The notes: a model not told the origin generated them from the letters alone. A stretch of 64,000 bases of DNA from a bacterium (GCA_020444065.1 JAHLLQ010000003.1:382979-446978); one strand, 5' to 3'. Counted from the stretch's first letter, positions 53,450 through 63,446 are shown. Translations and numbers: made by a program.

Positions 53450-54097
53450 TTACTTCTTCACAACCTTCGCGCTGCGGTGTGACCCCTGGACTTTCCAGCC
53501 GCGCGGGAGAAGGCGTTTGCCGAACGTTGCCGAGCTGTTCAAGTCGACCGCGCCAAAGACGGCAGACTTCGAACCGGGCAATGTCATTTTGGCAAGCTTG
53601 TCGCGCAGTGTGCTGAACGCGACGCCCTTGGGATAGGACTTCAACGCGTCGGCGACGTATTTGCGCTTCGTGTCGATATCGACGCGCTGCTTGCGGCCGC
53701 TGCTCTTCTTTGCGGCGGCTTTCTTGACGGGCTTCTTGGCAGCGGGTTTTCTGCCTCTCGCCTTCTTTGTCTTCTTCGCCGTCGGTGCCTTTGCAGGCTT
53801 GGGCGCGGTGGGAGCTTTGGCTTTGCCGGAGCGATTCGCGAGATCGGCCTTCAGGCCCGCAAGAACCTCTTCCAGGTTAGCCTCTTTGGCTTGAGCCTGC
53901 TCGCGAGCGATGCGGGCCTTCTCGAGTTCGTCAGTCTTCTCTTCGATCGCCTTCTCCAACATCTCGCGATACATCTCGGCATGCTCCTTTTCGAACTGGG
54001 CTTTTTGTCTTTCCAATTCGACAAGAAGCTCAACAGCCGGACGCATGCGCGCCGGAGCGGCTTTGGGTGCAGCTTTCTTCCGAGCTTTTCTAGCCAT
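53450..54097 (-). CDS. Histone-H1-like Lys/Ala-rich DNA-binding protein
   Basis: 215 residues from the ATG at 54097 with AAGGA nine bases upstream; a longer frame lacks support. A basic N-terminus (ARKARKKAAPKAAPAR) is followed by a coiled coil (about 20-90; ELERQKAQFEKEHAEMYREM, KTDELEKARIAREQAQAKE), then a Lys/Ala/Pro-rich tail (KPAKAPTAKKTKKARGRKP). A compact C-terminal domain (about 150-215; TKRKYVADALKSYPKGVAFS) has the look of a winged-helix type fold. Lys-rich tails of this type occur in bacterial H1-like nucleoid proteins. Role inferred only. Confidence 0.65.
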   Translation of the reverse strand: MARKARKKAAPKAAPARMRPAVELLVELERQKAQFEKEHAEMYREMLEKAIEEKTDELEKARIAREQAQAKEANLEEVLAGLKADLANRSGKAKAPTAPKPAKAPTAKKTKKARGRKPAAKKPVKKAAAKKSSGRKQRVDIDTKRKYVADALKSYPKGVAFSTLRDKLAKMTLPGSKSAVFGAVDLNSSATFGKRLLPRGWKVQGSHRSAKVVKK

Positions 54098-54279
54098 AAT
54101 ACTATGTCCTTCGTTGAGAGTATTGTATTCCATCAGGATGCAAGGATAGTAGACGCGCGCAAGCGGCAGGGTGTCCAGCGCAATCCGGTTCATCCTGTGG
54201 AAAGTTCAACATGAAAAGAATGTTCACTTTCCGAGCTCGCACTGAGCGAAAATGGGAAAGATAGCTTATGAGAATTAGA

Positions 54280-54314
54280 ATACCCCCGGGTTGAAAACTC
54301 CAACCCGGGGGTAT
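54280..54314 (-). terminator. Terminator-type hairpin after the PFK gene
   Basis: ATACCCCCGGGTTG and its complement CAACCCGGGGGTAT flank a 7-base loop (aaaactc), 25 bases after the PFK stop. The T-run is weak, but the stem is 14 bp. Confidence 0.75.
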
Positions 54315-54338
54315 CGATTTGTTGATGCAGAATCGAAC

Positions 54339-55670
54339 TTACTTCTTCGGGGCAAACTTCAAAATGCCCTTCACAGGAAGTTCGCCGAGCAGCGGACGGC
54401 ACCATTCAATGAACTCGGGGGTGACGTCGTTGCCGGCTTCGTTGATGTACTTGTCTTCCATCGGGCGATACTGCTTCTGGCCCTTCGGGAAGTTGACGCC
54501 GGAAACATCTTCCAGCGCTGCACGGAACGGCTCGGCCAGGTACTTACCATAAGCCGTATCGACACGGCGGATGCAGACGGAACCGTCGATGTCGCCAATC
54601 ATGGCCATCTTGACGGCGGCTTCGCCGACTTCACGCGCTTCGAGCGCATCGACTTCGCTGACGACGCCTGCCATCGAGCGCTGTGCGTAGCCCAGCGTGT
54701 CGGCGCGGATACGGAACTTCTTCTGGTACTTGTTATAGAGATAGATCTTCGTCGCCGCGGCAAAGAAGTCCGCCAATGCACCAGAGCCGGAAAGCTGGGT
54801 GTGACCAAAGGCATCCTTCTTCGCGCCGCCGGAGAGATCCTCAACCTTGCCGGCTGCGTCGAACAGGCCGATGATCGCTTCCATGCCGAGTTCCTTCAAT
54901 TCCTCGCGAATACGATCGCTCTGCAGGAACAGGTTTCCGTCCAGGTCGGCGACGCCTTCGCTGATCGCGATCAGGGCGCGGCCGTGTTCCTGGTAGGATG
55001 CATCGATGTCGTCGAGAATCTGCTTCAGCGTGTACGTACGCTCCGGCAGGTAAATCTTGTGCGGCCCGTCGCCCGGATTGACGCGCGCCAACGCGGACGC
55101 GGCGGTCAGCCAGCCGGCATTGCGGCCCATGCAGATGTCGATCTTGATGCCCGGCAACGCGCGGTTGTCGAGATCGTTGCCCATGAAGCAATTCACAACG
55201 TACTTCGCGGCGGACGCATAGCCTGGGCAGTGATCGGTGACGAGCAAATCGTTGTCGACGGTCTTGGGAACGTGGAAAACGCGGAGCTCATAGTTTGCTT
55301 CGCGCGCGATCTTGTTAATGATGCCGGCGGACAGAGCGCTGTCATTGCCGCCGATATAGAAGAAGTAGCGGACGCCGTGTTTTTCGAAAATCTCGAAGAT
55401 CTGGCGGCAATCTTCTTCCTTCGGCTTGAAGCGGCACGACCCGAGGCCGGCGCTGGGGGTGGCGGCGATCGCTTCCAGATTGGAATCCGATTCCGCGCGG
55501 AAATCGATGAAGTCCTCCCGCAGAACGCCCTCGACGCCATTGCGAGCGCCGTAGATGCCCTCGATGTCCGGGTGCTTCATTGCTTCCTTTACCACGCCGA
55601 TCAGCGACTGGTTAATCACCGCGGTCGGGCCGCCGGACTGTCCGACCACCAGGTTTCCTTTGACTGCCAT
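54339..55670 (-). CDS. Pyrophosphate-dependent 6-phosphofructokinase type
   Basis: 443 residues from the ATG at 55670, eight bases after AAGGAG. NLVVGQSGGPTAVINQSLIG is the PFK nucleotide/pyrophosphate loop. IGGNDSALSAG (about 112) has Asp in the position that favours pyrophosphate over ATP (Gly-Gly-Asp in PPi enzymes; here GGND). PKTVDNDLLVTDHCPGYASA carries the catalytic aspartate, and MGRNAGWLTAASALA the fructose-phosphate-binding part. It converts fructose-6-phosphate to fructose-1,6-bisphosphate reversibly in glycolysis/gluconeogenesis. Length fits the clade of bacterial PPi-PFK-like proteins; the phosphate donor is inferred. Single gene, followed by a hairpin terminator. Confidence 0.9.
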   Translation of the reverse strand: MAVKGNLVVGQSGGPTAVINQSLIGVVKEAMKHPDIEGIYGARNGVEGVLREDFIDFRAESDSNLEAIAATPSAGLGSCRFKPKEEDCRQIFEIFEKHGVRYFFYIGGNDSALSAGIINKIAREANYELRVFHVPKTVDNDLLVTDHCPGYASAAKYVVNCFMGNDLDNRALPGIKIDICMGRNAGWLTAASALARVNPGDGPHKIYLPERTYTLKQILDDIDASYQEHGRALIAISEGVADLDGNLFLQSDRIREELKELGMEAIIGLFDAAGKVEDLSGGAKKDAFGHTQLSGSGALADFFAAATKIYLYNKYQKKFRIRADTLGYAQRSMAGVVSEVDALEAREVGEAAVKMAMIGDIDGSVCIRRVDTAYGKYLAEPFRAALEDVSGVNFPKGQKQYRPMEDKYINEAGNDVTPEFIEWCRPLLGELPVKGILKFAPKK

Positions 55671-55881
55671 GTGCACAACTCCTTCCGATTCGGTTTCCGA
55701 TCAAGGGAGCCTCTCCCCTCCGGATTCGGGGGGATATTGGACAGCCCCCCGCCCGAGCGCAAGGCCGGAGCCGAGATTTTTCTCGAAAATGCCACAGACA
55801 GTTATAAAGCAATCGGCTTGCACCTCAATCGCGCACAAGGCAAGCGATGAGAGTCGGTCCAAATTGCATTCGGAGATGTTC

Positions 55882-56817
55882 ATGTCCTTACGTCGCACCG
55901 CAACTTTCGCGTTCCTTTTGCTTCTTGTTCTTGGATCTGTCGGGTGTTCGATCATCGACGACGACAAGATCTTTGCCGATTTTCCCGCTCCCGGTCCGGG
56001 AGAAATGATCAATTCGGAGCTGTGGGATCAGGTCGAAGGCACAGACAGCGTTCACCGTTCTTCCCACGCGAAGACGTGGCCGTTGCCGTGGTTCTTTTCG
56101 CTGCATGATTTTGCCATTTCGCGCGAAGCCGCCAGTCGTTTCGATTTCGCCTGGTACGACCTTGGAAATCCGCTGATCTTCCTGCCGGTGTATGTCTCCG
56201 CCGGTCAGGCATTCTACGAGGCCGGCGACCATGAACCGATCGGAGAGGCACACCTCTTCTGGACACCATTCTGGACCTCCGCCAAGACGCGCAATCCGCA
56301 GGCCCTCGGGTCGAATCTGAATGCGTGGGGAGTTCCACTGTTCGTCTCGCACGTTGGGGGCAATCTTCGGAATGGCGATTTCTCTCTGACGAATATTCTT
56401 TGGACGCTTGGGCCGATGGTGATGTCCTACGAAACCAAGTCCGGAAACGGTGGTTATGTTGCGACACCATTCCTGCTCGGCGGACTGCTGGGGTCGATCC
56501 TCTGGGCGGACTTCGATATCCGCGAGGACCAGAATCGCATCATCGGTCACGGGCCGCTCTTCTCCTACCTTGGGTATTCGGACGTCACCTCGCAGTATAG
56601 ACACAAGGTCAAGAAACAACGCATGGTGATTCTCGGCATCCTGTGGTTTGATCGTTCGCTGAGCGATCTGAAGAAGAACCAGGTCATCAATTCCTCCCAC
56701 GGCCCGCTGTGGGGGATGTTCGGTTGGGGGCGAAAGAACACCGCGCCGACTGTGCGATTCCTCTGGATTCCAATTCGCGTCGGAAGCGGCGCCGCGGAAG
56801 AAGGCCAGAGGCAGTAG
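55882..56817 (+). CDS. Putative lipoprotein, unknown function
   Basis: 311 residues from the ATG at 55882, six bases after GGAG. The lipobox is GSVGC (Cys22). The mature protein is Trp/Phe/Gly-rich with repeated aromatic stretches (YDLGNPLIFLPVYVSAG, HLFWTPFWTSAKTRNPQALG) and two hydrophobic segments that may be beta strands. Its composition would fit an outer-membrane-associated beta structure. No family recognised. Followed by a terminator. Confidence 0.55.
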   Translation: MSLRRTATFAFLLLLVLGSVGCSIIDDDKIFADFPAPGPGEMINSELWDQVEGTDSVHRSSHAKTWPLPWFFSLHDFAISREAASRFDFAWYDLGNPLIFLPVYVSAGQAFYEAGDHEPIGEAHLFWTPFWTSAKTRNPQALGSNLNAWGVPLFVSHVGGNLRNGDFSLTNILWTLGPMVMSYETKSGNGGYVATPFLLGGLLGSILWADFDIREDQNRIIGHGPLFSYLGYSDVTSQYRHKVKKQRMVILGILWFDRSLSDLKKNQVINSSHGPLWGMFGWGRKNTAPTVRFLWIPIRVGSGAAEEGQRQ

Positions 56818-56841
56818 TCTCGTGTCTCCAGAAATGAAAAC

Positions 56842-56880
56842 CGCCCGCTCTCGGAAGTTGAGAGCGGGCGACTTGTTTTT
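56842..56880 (+). terminator. Rho-independent terminator after the lipoprotein gene
   Basis: CGCCCGCTCTC-ggaagtt-GAGAGCGGGCG followed by acttgTTTTTA. Confidence 0.88.
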
Positions 56881-56898
56881 AGGAATTGCGACGCGAAA

Positions 56899-59800
56899 TC
56901 AGGGACGACCCATTCCGCTGCGATCGCGGTACTTGGGAACCGGCGGCTTCTCGTAACGGTTCTCCTTGATCTCTTTCAGCATCAGATCGATCGCGGCATC
57001 CAGTTGCGGGTCGCCACCATTGATCATCTCTGCCGGATCATCGACGACTCGAATGTCAGGTTCGACACCCCAACCTTCGATTACCCATTCGCCCTCTGCG
57101 CTGTAGGTCGCGCGTGTCGGCACGGTGATCGAGCCGCCATCGATCAGTTCGGGATTGCCGGTCAGGCCGACCACGCCGCCCCACGTCTTTGTGCCGATCA
57201 ACTTCCCAACGCCGGCAACACGGAAGTAGTACGGGAACAAGTCGCCACCGGAGCCGGCGCGGCCGTTGATCAACATGCACTTCGGTCCGAAGTGCGCATC
57301 GCGCGGGGTCGACGGCGGATCGTCGTAGCGCGATGGGCGATAGCTGCGCACCTGGCGATTAAGCAATTCGACAAAGCGGTTCGGATCTTGTCCGCCACCG
57401 TTCCAACGCTCATCGATAATCAGCGCAGCCTTGTCGCGTTGCATCTGCAGCTGGCGAACCAGGTCATTCTGGCCGGCGATCTGTGTATTCGGAACGTAGA
57501 TGTAGCCGACCTCGCCGTTTGTCCTCTCGTCGACGTAGGAGCGCTTCAGTTCAATCCAGGCGCGATAGCGCAAGTCGCTGTCGCTCCGCAGTGGCTCGAC
57601 AAGCACTTCGCGCGCGTCGTCATCGATCTCCGGCTTCTCGCTGACGGTGATCGTAACGGTCTGTCCCGCAATGCCTTGGAACGATGCCCAAGGATCCATG
57701 GACGTATCGAGAGACACGCCATTTACGGCAAGCAGATAGTCGCCTTCCTTGACGTCAACGCCGGGCTGGCTCAATGGTCCGCGGGCATCGAGATCCCACG
57801 GTCCGCCCTCGTAGATCTTGGCGATACGATACGCCCCGTTCTCCAGCGTGAAATCGACGCCCAGTTCGCCAACGGATGTACGGTCGGCTCGTTCCACATC
57901 GCCGGAGCCACCCAGATAGGAGTGCGAGACGTTGAGTTCGGCGATCATTTCGCGGATAATGTAATTCAGGTCGGAGCGTGTCACGCAATCGGCCAGCATC
58001 GGCTCGTATTGCTTATACACACCGTCCCAATCCACACCGTGCATACCCGGATCGTAGAAGAAGTCGCGATACAGCCGCCACACATCGGTGAAGATCTGAT
58101 GCCACTCTTCGCGCGGACGAATTTCCACATCCATGCCCTTTGTGGAAACCGAGTCCTTCAGCGACTGCCCAGCCTTTGCATCGACAACATACGCACGACT
58201 GCCGCGCCAGAAGAGCAGCTTCTTCCCATCTGCGGACATCGAGAAATTGCCCTCGTCCGCAACGGCTTCGGCCTTCGGCTCGTCGTCTTCAATATTGATC
58301 GTGAACGTCTTTGTTTCTTCGCCTTCCGCGTTGCGTGTGTAGAATAGCGCACCGCTGTCGCCGACGCAGAGGTTGAAATAGCCGCCCTTTTCAACCGGCA
58401 GCAACATCGCGCGGCTTTCGAAGCCTTCGAGATCGATCTCGAGCGGCTTTTCCTCTTCCGCTTCTTCTTCCTTCTCTTCTCCTTCTTCCTCAGCTTCCTC
58501 AGCCTCATCTTCTTCCGCTTCAGCCTCTTCTGTTTCGACCTCGGCGGCTTCGTCCTTCTCTTCTTCCCAAGTCACTTCATCGCTTTCCGGCAACCAGGGA
58601 GATGGGACGTCATTCCTCAGCGGCACAACAACCAGCTTATCTGTGTCTGGATAGACGAATCCATCACCGGCATAATGATAAACCGGATCGGTGAATTCGC
58701 GCAGGCTCGCGAAGTACAGGTACTTCCCTTCGCGATCGAACGTCGGCCATGTGTCGAAGTAGAAACCGGACGTTACCTTGGTCGAATCTTCCGACTCCAT
58801 GTTGTAGAGATAGATCGCCCAATTGCCGTTCGGCTGTTCCTTCGTATAGGCAAACCACGCGCAGTCTTGCGACCAACTGGTGTGCGAACGATTCGCGCCC
58901 TTGTCGCGATCGACAACCTTCGTCATCCCATCTTCAACGGTCGTGATGAAGATATTCCCGGCGTAGTCGGAATAGGTGATGAACTTCGAATCCGGCGACC
59001 ACTTCGGATTGAAGCGGAATCCATCGCCTAGATCAGTCAGCGTGCGGGTTTCGCCCTTGCCGTCGGACTGCGTGATGGTCAGCTCGTAGTTTCCACTCTC
59101 ATCGGAGAAGTACGCGATCCAGCGCCCGTCGGGGCTCCACGCGGGGAAACGCTCGAAGGCGCCATCGGTGCGTGTCAGGTTTCTCGCGACGCCCTTCTCG
59201 ACCGGCATCGACCAGATATCGCCGCGCGCTTCGATCGCCACGCGTTCGCCGGCCGGCGAGACGGAGCCGCCCTGGATGAAGTCGCTCGCATCCACCAGCG
59301 TCGGACGCAGATTCGGCCGGTCGCCGGGGATTGTGATTTCCACTTCGCGCGTTTTGCCGTTCTTCAGGTCGAGCACATTGAGGCTGGCGCCGTATTGATA
59401 AACGATCTCGCCACGCCCCTTCGGCCCTGGACCAATCGCGGGGAATCCAACGTCGTAATCCGTGTAGTCAGTCAGTTGTTCGCGCTTGTCCTTCTTCGGA
59501 TCGAACGACCAAATGTTGTAGCGATAGCCTTCGCCCGCATCGCTCAAGTAGTAGACGATCCCGTCATGCCACATGGGCTGACCGTCTGTGCCTATCCAGT
59601 CGGTGATCTGTCGAGAGGTGTTGTCCTTCAAGTTGAAGAGCCAGACGTCTGTCGCCTGGCCGCCGACGTGGCGCTTCCAGGTGCGGAACTTGCGCGAACC
59701 CCACGGCGTGTAGGCCAGCCACTCGCCATCGGCGCTGATCGTTCCGTCCGCACCGTACGGCACAGGCAGCGCCTCGGGCAGTCCGCCCGTCGGCGACACG

Positions 59801-60231
59801 GTGTAGAGGCGCTCCTGCTGCGAGAGGCCCATCAGATCCCACGCGTGGAAGACCAGTTGGTTCGTCTCTGTCCAATCGGTCAGGAATTCAAGTGCCCCGT
59901 GGTGCGTGATGCGCTCGGGAACACCGCCCGTGATCGGCAGCGTGTAGATGTCCGAATTGCCATCGTAGTTGGCGACGTAGGCAATCGTCTGGCCATCCGG
60001 GCTGAATCGGGGAAAGAGTTCGCCGCCCACGGGACTCGCCAGCGGTGTGGCGACGCCGCCCTCTCGCGGAACCAGCCAGATGTCCTGGGCGTAGGAGAAG
60101 ACGATGTTCTCGCTGCTGATATCCGGATAGCGCAGCATGGCGCCATGGGGTGTAATTTCCGCCGCGGCCGGCACAGCCAGCCCCGCGGCGAGCGTGGCGG
60201 CCAGAGCCACCAGACCTCGCGATAGATCCAT
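56899..60231 (-). CDS. Tricorn-like S41 protease with acidic insertion
   Basis: 1,110 residues from the ATG at 60231, six bases after GGAG; signal peptide about 1-24 (VPAAAE), so it works outside the cytoplasm, unlike archaeal tricorn. WD40-like propeller repeats cover about 30-540 (FSPDGQTIAYVANYD, WSPDGRWIAYFSDES). A very acidic insert of about 50 residues follows (EEEAEAEEDEAEEAEEEGEE-type, about 550-600). Then a C1/PDZ/S41 catalytic half: His in LNVSHSYLGG, PDZ near GVDVKEGDYLLAVNG, and the nucleophile Ser994 in NGRAGSGGDLFPYYF. It is expected to degrade peptides processively. Longer than typical soluble members owing to the insert and signal peptide. Single gene. Confidence 0.92.
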   Translation of the reverse strand: MDLSRGLVALAATLAAGLAVPAAAEITPHGAMLRYPDISSENIVFSYAQDIWLVPREGGVATPLASPVGGELFPRFSPDGQTIAYVANYDGNSDIYTLPITGGVPERITHHGALEFLTDWTETNQLVFHAWDLMGLSQQERLYTVSPTGGLPEALPVPYGADGTISADGEWLAYTPWGSRKFRTWKRHVGGQATDVWLFNLKDNTSRQITDWIGTDGQPMWHDGIVYYLSDAGEGYRYNIWSFDPKKDKREQLTDYTDYDVGFPAIGPGPKGRGEIVYQYGASLNVLDLKNGKTREVEITIPGDRPNLRPTLVDASDFIQGGSVSPAGERVAIEARGDIWSMPVEKGVARNLTRTDGAFERFPAWSPDGRWIAYFSDESGNYELTITQSDGKGETRTLTDLGDGFRFNPKWSPDSKFITYSDYAGNIFITTVEDGMTKVVDRDKGANRSHTSWSQDCAWFAYTKEQPNGNWAIYLYNMESEDSTKVTSGFYFDTWPTFDREGKYLYFASLREFTDPVYHYAGDGFVYPDTDKLVVVPLRNDVPSPWLPESDEVTWEEEKDEAAEVETEEAEAEEDEAEEAEEEGEEKEEEAEEEKPLEIDLEGFESRAMLLPVEKGGYFNLCVGDSGALFYTRNAEGEETKTFTINIEDDEPKAEAVADEGNFSMSADGKKLLFWRGSRAYVVDAKAGQSLKDSVSTKGMDVEIRPREEWHQIFTDVWRLYRDFFYDPGMHGVDWDGVYKQYEPMLADCVTRSDLNYIIREMIAELNVSHSYLGGSGDVERADRTSVGELGVDFTLENGAYRIAKIYEGGPWDLDARGPLSQPGVDVKEGDYLLAVNGVSLDTSMDPWASFQGIAGQTVTITVSEKPEIDDDAREVLVEPLRSDSDLRYRAWIELKRSYVDERTNGEVGYIYVPNTQIAGQNDLVRQLQMQRDKAALIIDERWNGGGQDPNRFVELLNRQVRSYRPSRYDDPPSTPRDAHFGPKCMLINGRAGSGGDLFPYYFRVAGVGKLIGTKTWGGVVGLTGNPELIDGGSITVPTRATYSAEGEWVIEGWGVEPDIRVVDDPAEMINGGDPQLDAAIDLMLKEIKENRYEKPPVPKYRDRSGMGRP

Positions 60232-60425
60232 TATCGACTCCAAGAAAAGAGAATCCCGGCCGCGCGCACGCTACACTTCCTCCCACCTCCGACATCGCAG
60301 CCGAACTTTCTTCTACGCATCCGCGGGCGGGAGCCTTCACGGCGGGGACGGCCACCCCCGGAAAAGCTTGTCCTCGGCCGGTGGCCAGGGGATGACTTCT
60401 GCACGACATCGATGCCGGGGTTGCA

Positions 60426-61250
60426 ATGCCGCTTCTATCGCCAGATGACTATGTTTCCGCCGCCCAGACTGTTGCTCAACTGAGCGCGCTGGGGGCCGTG
60501 GTTGGAGCGAGCATCTGGATGATGGCGCGACCGCAGATCGTTGGGCAGTGGTTGGTGGGCAATCGGCCGGTGCGGCGCTCCCTGGTAGCCGGGGTCACCC
60601 TGATGGTTCTCGGGTCGGTTTGCGCGGCCCTGGCAGTCTGGGTGGGGGGCGTTGAGAAGGTCTTCATGACTCGAACGCTGGGGACGTGGGTGATGCTGGC
60701 GGCGGCGGCCTGCGCGTTGCCGGCGGCGTTCGACATGGATCGCCGATCGCGCAAGGGCGGCCTGCCGCCCAAGCCCGTCTGGCAAATCGGCATCCTGGCG
60801 GGGACCGGGGCCGTCATCATCGTGTCGCTGCTTTGGTTCTGGGTCGCGGGGCTGCTGTTCAATGTCCAGGGAACCGAGGTTTTCGCAGGCCTGCTGGTCC
60901 TCGGCTGGCAGTTCCCCACGCTGGTCATTCTGGCACTGCTGGCCGCGCCAATCGAGGAATTGATCTTCCGCGGGGCGCTGCAGGGCCTGCTGGAGCGTAT
61001 CTGCGCTCGGTTCGGATGGCCCGCCTGGTTGGCGGTGGTCGCGGCAGCGGCATTGTGGGCGCTGGGGCATGCAGGCATGGTGACGCCCGACGGTATCAAA
61101 GAAGGCCAGATACTGGCCATCGGGCTCATGCTGGGTTTCGCGCGCCGACGGTTCGGACTCGAGGGCGCTATCGCGATTCACCTGGGGTTGAACATGTGGA
61201 CGCTCTTGATGCAGTTTGCCTTGAATTTGCTCGGGTTAGGGGCACAGTAG
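60426..61250 (+). CDS. CPBP-family intramembrane metalloprotease
   Basis: 274 residues. About seven hydrophobic helices are visible, and APIEELIFRGALQGLLE near residue 175 is the EExxxR motif of the CPBP (Abi/CAAX-type) family. A later HAGM and the C-terminal AIHLGLNMW supply histidines. These proteins cleave within membranes, process prenylated or bacteriocin-related peptides, or act in immunity. The target is unknown. dsbD begins 101 bases further on in the same direction. Confidence 0.85.
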   Translation: MPLLSPDDYVSAAQTVAQLSALGAVVGASIWMMARPQIVGQWLVGNRPVRRSLVAGVTLMVLGSVCAALAVWVGGVEKVFMTRTLGTWVMLAAAACALPAAFDMDRRSRKGGLPPKPVWQIGILAGTGAVIIVSLLWFWVAGLLFNVQGTEVFAGLLVLGWQFPTLVILALLAAPIEELIFRGALQGLLERICARFGWPAWLAVVAAAALWALGHAGMVTPDGIKEGQILAIGLMLGFARRRFGLEGAIAIHLGLNMWTLLMQFALNLLGLGAQ

Positions 61251-61351
61251 GCAGCGCCTTCCGCAACGGGCGCGGGTTTTGCCTATCTCTTCACCAAGCC
61301 GCCCACATTCGGGCGGCGCTCATCGATCTGGAACACAGGAAACGGAGTCTC

Positions 61352-63421
61352 ATGCGCGTACGCTTCCCGTCGCTTCTCGTCCCCATTCTACTTCTGCTCG
61401 CAGCGCTGCCCGGCGCGGCCCTGGCCCAGGGATTCGGCAATCTGTCGAACTTCCGGTACCCGGCCGAGGTCTCCGCCGCCTTCACGCCGAGCGTCGCTCT
61501 TCCCGGCGAAGAGGTTCGCCTGGATGTGACCGTGGACCTGAACGAGGGCTATCACATCTACGCAATGAACCTCGGTGCCGCAGGGCCAGTTGCGACGGCG
61601 ATCACAATCGGCGACAGCACCGGGGTCGACGCGATCGGCGAATGGGAGGAGCCGGCTCCTGAGACCAAGTTCGATCTCGGCTTCCAGGTCGACGTGAGTT
61701 ATCACGAAGGCAAGGTAACATTCTCGCGCACCTACAAGGCCCAGGACATCGAGCCGGGCGAGTACAAGACCGACGGCACGATTCTGATCCAGATCTGCGA
61801 CGCGACGAGTTGCCTGCCGCCGCGCAAGATGCCATTCAGCGCAGACATGATGATCCGCATGGGGCGCGAAGCCGCAGCGGCAGCCGCCACCGAACCCACG
61901 GCCACGCCGACACCCGAACCCACCCCCGTCGTGGAAGAGGTGATCGAAGTCGAAGAGCCCGCCGTCGTGGTCGTCGAATCGGACGACTCGCTTCTCGAGC
62001 CGCCCCCGATTCCGGGCACGGTCAATCGCGTTTCGTCGCAAAGCAGCGGCAGCGAACTGGCACGCGCCGGTATGGCCGGGCTGGCCGGAGCGGCCTTTCT
62101 GCTCGGCCTGATTTCTCTGCTTACGCCGTGCGTTTTCCCGATGATCCCGATCACGATTTCGTTCTTCACGAAACGCGCCGCTTCCACGCGCGCCAAGCAG
62201 GTCGGTTTGTCGTCCATCTACGCGGGCTCGATCGTGGCAGGCTTTGCGATCCTGGGATTTGGGCTGGCTGTTGCGATGCGGTTATTCGGCTGGGGAGTCG
62301 AACGCGCCGGCGCCATCAACCAGTTGGCGGCCAATCCATGGCTGAACCTCGGGCTTGCGGCGTTGTTCATCGTGTTCGCGCTCAGCCTGTTCGGCTTGTT
62401 CGAAATGCAACTGCCATCCAGTTGGACGCAGAAACTGCAGAAGCGTTCCTCCGGCCGAACGGATGCGATGGGCGCGATGCTGATGGCGATCGTGTTTGTG
62501 ATCGTGTCCTTCACCTGCACCGGCCCGATCGTCGGGCCGCTGATTGTGCTGACGCTCGAGGGCCACTGGCTGAAGCCGTTCGTTGGCCTGACGGCTTACG
62601 CTGTCGGCTTCTCGCTACCGTTCTTCGTCTTGGGCCTTGTGCCACAGGCGATTTCCGCACTGCCGAAGTCCGGCGGCTGGTTGAACTCGACCAAGGTTGT
62701 GATGGGCTTCCTGGAACTGGCTGCCGCGCTTAAGTTCCTTTCGAACAGCGATCTCGTCTGGAGTTGGAACTTCTTCACGCGCGAGATCTTGCTGGCGACC
62801 TGGGTCACGATCTCCTTCCTGACGACGTTGTATCTGATCGGAATGGTTCGCCTCCCGCACGACCCCGAGAAGAGCGCCGTCGGACCGGGGCGGCTCATGC
62901 TCGCCATCGTCTTCGGAACGATTTCGCTGTATCTGACGGTTGGTCTGTTTGGTGGCCGGCTGCACACGTTTATCGAATCCTATCTGCCGCCCGACGCGGC
63001 TTCGAGGCGCGGAGGCACGACGGTCGTTGTGGCCGGTGGAGGCCACGCCGAAGTGGAAGAACTCGATTGGATTCTGAATGACTACGAAGCCGCACTGGCG
63101 CTCGCGAAGAAGGAGAACACGCCGCTGTTTGTCGACTTCACCGGGTGGACATGCACAAACTGCCGCCTGATGGAGAAGGAGATGTTCCCGCGTCCGCGCG
63201 TGAACGAGCTGCTCGAGAAGTACATTCTCGTGTCGCTGTACACCGACGACAAGGACGTGGGGGAGAAGTACCAGCGCATGCAGGCGGAGCGCTTCGGCAC
63301 ATTCTCGCTGCCATTCTATGCAATCGTGACTCCGGACGAGGAGACGGTCGCAACCTTCAGCGGATTGACGCGCAACGAAGATGAGTTCGTCGACTTCCTT
63401 CGAGCTGGGCTGGGAACCTGA
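61352..63421 (+). CDS. dsbD: Thiol:disulfide interchange protein DsbD
   Basis: 689 residues from the ATG at 61352, five bases after GGAG; the longer frame from 60686 overlaps the CPBP gene and is rejected. Signal peptide about 1-25 (GAALAQ). An N-terminal alpha domain (about 27-175) has cysteines in ICDATSCLPP. A Pro/Glu-rich linker (TPTPEPTPVVEEV) follows. The membrane domain (about 245-540) has LTPCVFPMIPITISFF and SFTCTGPIVG, the two redox cysteines. The C-terminal thioredoxin domain (about 570-689) has GWTCTNCRLMEK, a CxxC site. DsbD carries reducing power from the cytosol to periplasmic proteins and c-type cytochrome maturation, consistent with the di-haem enzyme in this window. Confidence 0.93.
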   Translation: MRVRFPSLLVPILLLLAALPGAALAQGFGNLSNFRYPAEVSAAFTPSVALPGEEVRLDVTVDLNEGYHIYAMNLGAAGPVATAITIGDSTGVDAIGEWEEPAPETKFDLGFQVDVSYHEGKVTFSRTYKAQDIEPGEYKTDGTILIQICDATSCLPPRKMPFSADMMIRMGREAAAAAATEPTATPTPEPTPVVEEVIEVEEPAVVVVESDDSLLEPPPIPGTVNRVSSQSSGSELARAGMAGLAGAAFLLGLISLLTPCVFPMIPITISFFTKRAASTRAKQVGLSSIYAGSIVAGFAILGFGLAVAMRLFGWGVERAGAINQLAANPWLNLGLAALFIVFALSLFGLFEMQLPSSWTQKLQKRSSGRTDAMGAMLMAIVFVIVSFTCTGPIVGPLIVLTLEGHWLKPFVGLTAYAVGFSLPFFVLGLVPQAISALPKSGGWLNSTKVVMGFLELAAALKFLSNSDLVWSWNFFTREILLATWVTISFLTTLYLIGMVRLPHDPEKSAVGPGRLMLAIVFGTISLYLTVGLFGGRLHTFIESYLPPDAASRRGGTTVVVAGGGHAEVEELDWILNDYEAALALAKKENTPLFVDFTGWTCTNCRLMEKEMFPRPRVNELLEKYILVSLYTDDKDVGEKYQRMQAERFGTFSLPFYAIVTPDEETVATFSGLTRNEDEFVDFLRAGLGT

Positions 63422-63446
63422 GAGGTGCGAAGGAAGCCGATAAGCG

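Noticed and set aside
60686-61351. N-terminal extension of dsbD
   Set aside because: It overlaps the CPBP gene out of frame; the signal peptide and ribosome site fix the start at 61352.
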